Shown here: in pieces, positions 58,758 through 64,000 of the stretch
Layout of the letters: the number at the start of each line of letters is the position of its first letter
Numbering within the stretch: position 1 is the stretch's first letter
DNA from: Ligustrum vulgare
Lineage: Eukaryota; Streptophyta; Magnoliopsida; Lamiales; Oleaceae
Direction: 5' to 3'
NCBI GenBank assembly: GCA_963555705.1
Contig: OY743190.1
Location: 14,979,501 to 15,043,500, forward strand
DNA: 64,000 nt
The notes under the pieces: model-generated
What the model saw: the letters and a program-made list of their open reading frames with translations, nothing else
The model's database searches: none
What the model was told of the DNA's origin: nothing
Made by a program: the position numbers and the translations under genes

Positions 58758-60284
58758 ATGTCTGATAGAGAGGTTTCCACATCTTCATCTTCTGTTGGAG
58801 ACAGGAAACAGCCCAGGGGTGTGAATAGAAAGGATGAACAGGGTAATGGTGATATTGCAGCAATGAGGGCACAATTTGAGAGGTTTATAGTACAGATGGA
58901 GAATCGAGGTGGAGAACGTGAACAAAGACCTCGTGATCAATCTCATGATGGTTCTCGGGTTAGGAGAGGTAATAGACATGAGGTTGGTGTGGATAATGAA
59001 GACATGGGCAGTGAAAGTGGCAATATATCTTTAGGTAGTATGCGAAGGAGGGATAGAGGAGATAGGTATGAGCGGAGGCATGATAGGGAGCGTCGTGATG
59101 CTAGGAGGCATCGTGGGGGTAGAGATTTTGTTGATGACGACCTTGGAAAAATTAAAGTGAAACTACCATCGTTCCAGGGTAGGAGTGATCCGGAGGCGTA
59201 CTTGGATTGGGAGACAAAGGTCGAACGGCTTTTGATTGTAATAATTATTCGGAAAAGAAGAAGGTAAAATTAGCCGTGATTGAATTCACCGACTACGCAA
59301 ATATTTGGTGGGATCAACTAGTTACGGGTAGGAGGAGGAACTTTGAGGAGCCGGTGGAGAGTTGGGGTGAATTAAAAACCATAATGAGGAAGCGGTTTGT
59401 GTCGACTCATTATTATAGGGATATTTATCAGAGGCTGCAGGGTTTGACTCAGGGGTCGAGGAGTGTAGAAGATTATCATAAGGATATGGAGGTGGCAATG
59501 ATTCGGGCTAATGTGGTGGAGGATCGGGAAGCTACGATGGCTAGGTTTCTGAGTGGGCTGAATAGAGATATTTCCAATGTCATTGAACTGCAACATTATG
59601 TGGAGCTAGAAGATATGGTGCATATGGCCATGAAGGTGGAAAGGCAGCTAAGGCGAAAGGGGGCATGAAGACACTCACCATCTTATCCTACATCACAAAC
59701 GAAGCAGGAATCCAACGTTGAACATAACCCGAAAGAGAAGGAGGAGCCTACAACGAAAGGTAAAAATATTTCTTATTCTCAAACTACTCGGGATAGAAAT
59801 ATTAAATGTTTTAAGTGCTTGGGTATGGGTCATATAGCATCCCAGTGTCCAAATAGGAAGCTAATGATCTTGCGTGATAATGGTGAAATTAGTTCCGAGG
59901 ATGAATTTAAGGGAATGCCTAAGTTAGTGGATGCTGGAACTAGTAGTAGTGATGAGGAAGGATTGACCTATCCTAAAAAAGAATCACTTGTTAATCGGCG
60001 TGTCCTTAGTGCTAGGGCTAGGGTGGATGAAATTGGTGAGCAAAGGGATAATCTTTTTCATACTAGGTGCTTGGTGGGTAAAAAGGCTTGTGGTATGGTG
60101 ATTGACGGGGGAAGTTGTACTAATGTGGTTAGTACAATGTTGATTAATAAATTGGGCTTAAGCTTGATGAAACATCCAAACCCTTATAAATGGCAATGGC
60201 TGACCGAGTCAAGGGAAATTAAGGTAAATAAGCAGGCTAGGGTCAATTTTGCCATCGGGGGTTATAAGGATGAGGGGGTCTGTG
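58758..60284 (+). pseudogene. Gypsy gag-protease, copy 1, nearly open but cut short
   Basis: ATG at 58758 (MSDREVSTSSSSVGD), then an Arg/Asp-rich region, KVKLPSFQGRSDPEAYLDW (59155-59211) opening the gag domain. A one-base insertion in the T run near 59232 shifts the frame; the gag core continues from about 59235 (IEFTDYANIWWDQL, LTQGSRSVEDYHKDME). A single TGA at 59666 precedes the zinc knuckle CFKCLGMGHIASQC (59811-59852) and the protease MVIDGGSCTNVVSTMLINKL (60097-60156). It ends at the truncation. Gag forms the particle; protease matures it. Confidence 0.85.
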
Positions 60285-60490
60285 ACGCCGTAAATTCACG
60301 GCGCGCAGTGATGAACGCCGTGACTTCAATTCACACAGCGCGCAGTGATGAACGCCGTGACTTCAATTCACGGCGCGCAGTTTGCACGTCGTAAGTTTAT
60401 GGCATGCATAGATGCACGCCGTAAAAATTTACGGCTTGACCTTTTACGGCGTGCGGATGCACGCCGTAAAAGGCTAACTTTGTTGTAGTG
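60285..60490. mobile_element. Terminal piece of a third CACTA family
   Basis: Subterminal words GCACGCCGTAAA and TTTACGGCGTGC in both orientations, plus two near copies of CGCGCAGTGATGAACGCCG, end in TTTGTTGTAGTG (60479-60490), which reads CACTACAACAAA on the other strand. The other end is missing; it joins gypsy protease sequence directly at the left. Confidence 0.65.
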
Positions 60491-61139
60491 AAAAGATAAT
60501 CTCAAATAAGTTCCATCATCTATAAACTCATAAAAGGGAGAAATGACAGACCTTTCGGACTAGCTTTCTGCGTACGGCCTCGATCTCGAAATATCCATCA
60601 GCAAGCTCCAGGCGCTCGACCTCAGCCTCCCAAAGCACATGCATTCATATACATATCTGCAAAATGTATCTAAATACTCACCATTTTATGAGGTACTGCA
60701 CTTGGCCCTTCGATTTTCGCATTCCAGAGAACTCCCAAATCATCAAACAGAAACACAATCAGCTAAAAGGGAAGAATTCGATAAACCTACCAAAACTAAA
60801 ACCTCCATTTTATTTCTTTTAGAACCCCTCATATAAACAGAAAATTAACAAACAAAAGATAATCTCAAATAAGTTCCATCATCTATAAACTCATAAAAGG
60901 GAGAAATGACAGACCTTTCGGACTCGCTTTCTGCGTACGGCCTCGATCTCGAAATATCCAAAAGCAAGCTCCAGGTGCTCGACCTCAGCCTCCCACGCCC
61001 CCCCCCCTTCAGGCTCTTCGATTTTCAGATTTTCGAAGTTATCTTAGTCTTTTTCAGTCTCAGAGTCTTCATCTTCATCTCCATCATCTTCTTCTTCCTC
61101 TTCCAAAGTCCACTTTGTATCTTCAAAGCGCAGCTGAAC

Positions 61140-61140
<1 letters not shown>
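60491..61140 (-). pseudogene. Captured LHP1 (chromodomain) fragment with internal duplication
   Basis: Minus strand. From 61136: a CT-rich 5' leader, then an acidic run (EEEEEDDGDEDEDSETEKD), a stop, and in another frame EVEHLELAFGYFEIEAVRRK RVRK ending at 60915 before a GTCTGT donor. Exon 2 starts after CGAAG at 60707 with GQVQYLIKW and ends at a GTGAGT donor (60681). Plant LIKE HETEROCHROMATIN PROTEIN 1 has an acidic tract, then GFYEIEAIRRKRVRK|GKVQYLIKWRGW, with the intron at this spot; it binds H3K27me3. The exon-1 end with the start of intron 1 is repeated at 60491-60632 (142 bp, matching 60854-60995), placing a second exon-1 copy after exon 2. Only the chromodomain start is captured. 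Confidence 0.85.
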
Positions 61141-61180
<40 letters not shown>

Positions 61181-61448
61181 TGCGAGAAATGAAGCTCCTG
61201 GAGAAATGAAATTTGAAATTTGATTTGCTGAAGCTGGAGTTTCAGGTCGGTAGAAAAATTGTCTCGGCATTGGTAAACCTGGACGTGACAACTGACAACT
61301 TCACAGCTTCATTTGTCCTCATTTATTATTTTTTAGGATATTTTTGGGTTAATTTATTTTGCCAAAAAATATTATAGGCTGGGGACCACTCTTGGGCGGG
61401 AGTTTTGGACTTAAGCTTGGGCGGGAAATAACCTCGCTACTAAGCTTC
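61141..61448. other. LHP1-like 5' leader and flank
   Basis: A (GA)n run on + (61143-61173), CT repeats on the gene strand as in many plant 5' UTRs, then two GGGCGGGA words (61395, 61421) just before the next gypsy LTR. It may be the captured LHP1 upstream region. Confidence 0.45.
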
Positions 61449-62422
61449 TGATGTGATCCGGACCAGGCATCGAAGGGCGAAGTCGAGCCATCGGAAATAT
61501 GACAGTGATCTACGTGCAAAACGGAGCAAGTTCCGTGTTGGGGTCGAGCCGAGAAGAGGGACGGATCGAGGCGAATCAAGAAAAGAAGTAATTTGGGCAG
61601 AAAATACCTTACGGCCGTAAAAGAGGATCTTCACGGCCGTAATACATATATTCACGGCCGTAACACTTACTATCACGGCCGTAACAAATTATCGAAGGAA
61701 AAGGCAGAAATTTAGCAGAACGAGACTTACGGCCGTAAGCCTGGAAGTTACGGCCGTAAAAAGGGCATTTCACGGCCGTAAGAGATTCGTCACGGCCGTA
61801 ATCGATGGCACAGTTTCAATCAGAAAGGCCATTACGGCCGTAAAAGAATTATTCACGGCCGTAATTGAGTAGCGGCCAGATTTTCCGGATTTTTAATTAT
61901 TTTATTACTTTTTTTGGTTTTTAGGTTATTTTCCTATTTTAGAATTTTAGTCTAATTAGAATTCTATTTTGAGTAAATTAGATGCTAGGTTATTTTGCTT
62001 ATTTATATTCCTTTCCATTCATTGTAAAAAAACAGACATGTTTGAGTTGATTAATAAAATTTGTGAGAGGATTCTCCAAAATTGAGAGGTTGAGTTTATT
62101 CCCTTTTTCTTGAACTTATCAAAGATCCGATCTTTGTGGCGTTCTTCCAGCAAACTTATCAAATATTCGCAAGAATATTTGTGGCGTTTCCAAATTCGAT
62201 ACTTATCAAGGAAATTGACAAGTCCTTGTGGCGTTCACCAATCTTGGTTCTTCAATCCACATCGTCATAAATTGCGTCGTGATTGTCGGGTCAAGGCTTT
62301 ACCGTCATTCTATCCTTATTTTTGTTGATTGTTCTTGTGTCGGATCTGATTTAGATCTTTCCTAGGTTTTAATTGTCGTTATTCCGCGTGTTCGACGAGA
62401 TTCCCCGACTGGGATCTCATCA
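61449..62422 (+). repeat. 5' LTR of gypsy copy 2, with ACGGCCGTAA array
   Basis: 974 bp, TGATGTGATCC...GGATCTCATCA. The array at 61609-61863 has ten copies of ACGGCCGTAA, all exact, alternating TTACGG and TCACGG starts. The spacing pattern follows copy 1 at first but differs in the middle. Confidence 0.9.
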
Positions 62423-62424
62423 TC

Positions 62425-62436
62425 TGGTATCAGAGC
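62425..62436 (+). other. tRNA-iMet primer binding site, copy 2
   Basis: TGGTATCAGAGC two bases after the LTR. Confidence 0.9.
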
Positions 62437-62700
62437 TTGGATCTATTTCAGATTTTTGCGTTTCTTGATTTTCTTGATTTTTTTTGTGTTCTTCGCGTTC
62501 TTCGTGTCAGTCATAATTTTCTTCAGTTTGATCCATAAGAGTCAGTCCCAAAAATTCAAAAGTGTTTTTCTTCTTCGTTTTTCGTCCAAATTCAGTTCCG
62601 TTTTTTCTGCTATACTCGTAGTCAAATTCTCTGGCAGATTATAAAAAAAAAAATCCGAATATTCCCAAAATATTCCAAATTTCCTTGTTCGTGACTTAAA

Positions 62701-64000
62701 ATGTCTGATAGAAAGATTTCCACATCTTCATCTTCTATTGGAGACAGAAAACAGCTCGGGGTGTGAATAGAAGGAATAAACAGGGTAATGATGATATTCC
62801 AGCAATGAGGGCGCAATTTGAAAGGTTTATGGCTTAGATGGAGAATCGAGGTGCAGAACGTGAACAAAGACCTCGGGATCAATCTCATGATGGTTCTCGG
62901 GTTAGGAAAGGTAATAGGCGTGAGGTTGGTGTGGATGATGAAAGGCCATTGAAGCGAAAGGAGACATCAAAACGGGAGAGTAGTGATCATGTTCACAAAA
63001 GGAGGGAGGAACCGACAACCAAAGGTAAAAATAATTCTGATTTCAAGCCTCTTAAGGATAAAAATGTTAAGTGCTTTAAATGTTTGGAACGGGGTCACAT
63101 TGCACTTGATTGTCCACGTAAAAATGTTAGGTGTGATAGCGGAAAGTCGAAAAATATTGTGGTGGATGAGTCAATTATTGATAGGCATGTTCTTAGCGCT
63201 AAGCGTAAGGAGAATGTTTTGGAAAATGTGGATGGGCAAAGGGATAATATTTTTCGCACTAGATGCTTAGTGGATGAAAAAGTTTGTAGCTTGGTGATTG
63301 ACGGGGGAAGTTGTACTAATGTAGTTAGTACAATGTTGGTGGAAAAATTAGGCTTACCTTTAATGAAACATCCAACGCCTTATAAATTACAATGGTTGAC
63401 TGAGTCAGGGGAAGTTAAGGTGAAAAGACAGGCCTTGGTGAATTTTTCTTTTGGTGGGTATTCAGATGAGGTAATTTGTGACGTGGTGCCAATGCAAATT
63501 AGTCACATACTGTTGGGGAGACCTTGGCAACATGAAAGGGCTGTGCTACATGATGGATATACGAATAGATACAGCCTGGTAAAAGGGGGAAAAAGTTTAC
63601 TCTAATGCCACTATCTCCAACTGAAGCTCTGAAAGATCAATTGAAGGTGAAAAGTGAGTTTGAGGGGAAAAATAAGAGAGTTGAGGCCACGACCTCAGAA
63701 AAAGGAGAGGGAGTGGAAATTAAAGAAAAGAGAGTTGAGGCCACGACCTTAGAAAAAGGAGAGGGAGTGAAAAATAAAGAAAAGAGGATTGAGGTTCAAA
63801 CCTCAGAAAAAGGAGAGACTGAGTGCAAAAAGCAAAAGAAAAGAGAGTCTACCACAAAAATGAGTCTATTTGCACTTACTCACGCTAACACACCCCTCCC
63901 CAGTTCTTTAAAATCTGTTTTACAGGTACCGAAGTCAAACCATGAACTTAAGACGGGAAAGAAATTCATTGGCAAAAATGAGCAGCCCAAAAGTCTAAAA
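62701..64000 (+). pseudogene. Gypsy gag-protease, copy 2, with gag core deleted
   Basis: ATG at 62701 as in copy 1; a one-base loss near 62755 breaks the frame (stop 62764). From 62838 the frame is open for 255 codons. After REVGVDDE it jumps to what in copy 1 lies about 650 bases further (about 59640), so the gag core is absent. Then come the zinc knuckle CFKCLERGHIALDC (63071-63112), protease VIDGGSCTNVVSTMLVEKLG (63295-63354) and ILLGRPWQHERAVLHDG (63508-63558). Around GGGGGAAAAA (63585-63594) one base is missing, giving the stop at 63603; in the next frame TLMPLSPTEALKDQLK continues the pol linker into a 54-bp repeat and to the window end. Confidence 0.82.
63674..63835 (+). repeat. 54-bp coding tandem repeat in the gypsy linker
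   Basis: Three 54-bp units, each coding about 18 residues of the type KRVEATTSEKGEGVEIKE. The repeat keeps frame, in a Lys/Glu-rich spacer between protease and RT. Confidence 0.85.

Larger units (their letters stand above)
57479..60284 (+). mobile_element. Ty3/gypsy element, copy 1, truncated
   Basis: The 5' LTR (57479-58461), the primer site (58464-58475), gag and the start of protease are present; at 60284, just after VCD of the protease region, the sequence changes to CACTA-type repeats and the rest is gone. The LTR starts TGATGTGATCC and ends GGATCTCATCA. No 3' LTR belongs to it: the next LTR (61449) leads its own element. The lineage is not fixed: the protease is DGGS and Gag has a CCHC knuckle. 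Confidence 0.85.
46599..61448 (-). mobile_element. Helitron-type mosaic of captured host gene fragments
   Basis: A minus-strand Helitron 3' terminus at 46599 is followed to the right by fragments of at least six unrelated host genes, all on the minus strand, the same direction as the Helitron: eIF4E, inositol transporter, WDR48-like, RPL18, XPB and LHP1. Collecting exons with introns from different genes is typical of Helitrons. Later insertions interrupt it: a solo LTR (52262-55101), a truncated gypsy element (57479-60284) and a CACTA tip (60285-60490). The Helitron 5' end was not found; 61448 is only where the next gypsy LTR starts. That the LHP1 part belongs to the same element is an inference from shared strand and character. 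Pack-type MULE or plain segmental mosaic are alternatives. Confidence 0.6.
61449..64000 (+). mobile_element. Ty3/gypsy element, copy 2, runs off the window
   Basis: Same family as 57479. LTR 61449-62422, primer site 62425-62436, then gag-protease with a large internal deletion. It continues past the window end, so RT and integrase cannot be judged. Confidence 0.85.

Noticed and set aside
57479..62422. Reading 57479-62422 as one gypsy element with two LTRs
   Set aside because: The second LTR is followed by its own primer site and gag, has no purine tract before it, and the DNA in between lacks RT and integrase.

Overview
This window looks like nuclear DNA of a flowering plant, most likely a eudicot. 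It is AT-rich, host-type genes have GT-AG introns, and about three quarters of it is recognisable as transposable elements of plant families: Helitron, CACTA, Ty1/copia, Ty3/gypsy of the Tat and another lineage, and Stowaway, Tourist and hAT-like MITEs. I cannot name the species. No rRNA, tRNA or CRISPR array was seen. All family names rest on reading motifs by eye; no search was run.

Layout. 1-2093: the 3' part of a Helitron with a broken Pif1-type helicase, itself hit by a small solo LTR (219-450). 2095-4345: a block holding a two-exon lipid-transfer-protein (LTP) gene, followed by a 466-bp tandem duplication. 7666-19327: a complete-ended CACTA transposon (TSD TAA) with remnants of two transposase genes and nested LTR fragments. 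19343-21545: a second copy of the LTP block. 22349-24383: a hAT-like MITE and a short non-autonomous LTR element. 24690-25825: a terminal piece of a second CACTA family. 25955-34567: a copia element on the minus strand (Angela/Tork-like) with two LTRs and TSD GAATG. 34573-38443: non-coding DNA with another Helitron end and a fold-back MITE. 38772-39240: a third, broken LTP. About 39290-45690: a decayed Ty3/gypsy Tat-lineage element with a 26/27-bp tandem array.

46599-61448 is the most unusual part. A minus-strand Helitron 3' terminus is followed by minus-strand pieces of at least six unrelated host genes: eIF4E, an inositol transporter, a WDR48-type WD40 protein, ribosomal protein L18, the XPB/ERCC3 DNA-repair helicase and the chromodomain protein LHP1. 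Some keep exon-intron borders. The tract is later interrupted by a 2.8-kb solo LTR, a truncated gypsy element and the tip of a third CACTA family. 61449-64000: a second copy of the same gypsy family runs off the window.

Working genes: only the two LTP genes (3592-4193, 20837-21409) look able to make a protein, and the first has lost one conserved cysteine. They, with the LTP pseudogene, form a dispersed tandem cluster pushed apart by transposon insertion. Everything else with coding character is a transposon pseudogene or a captured gene fragment. Many premature stops are explicable as C-to-T changes, as expected for old methylated transposon DNA.
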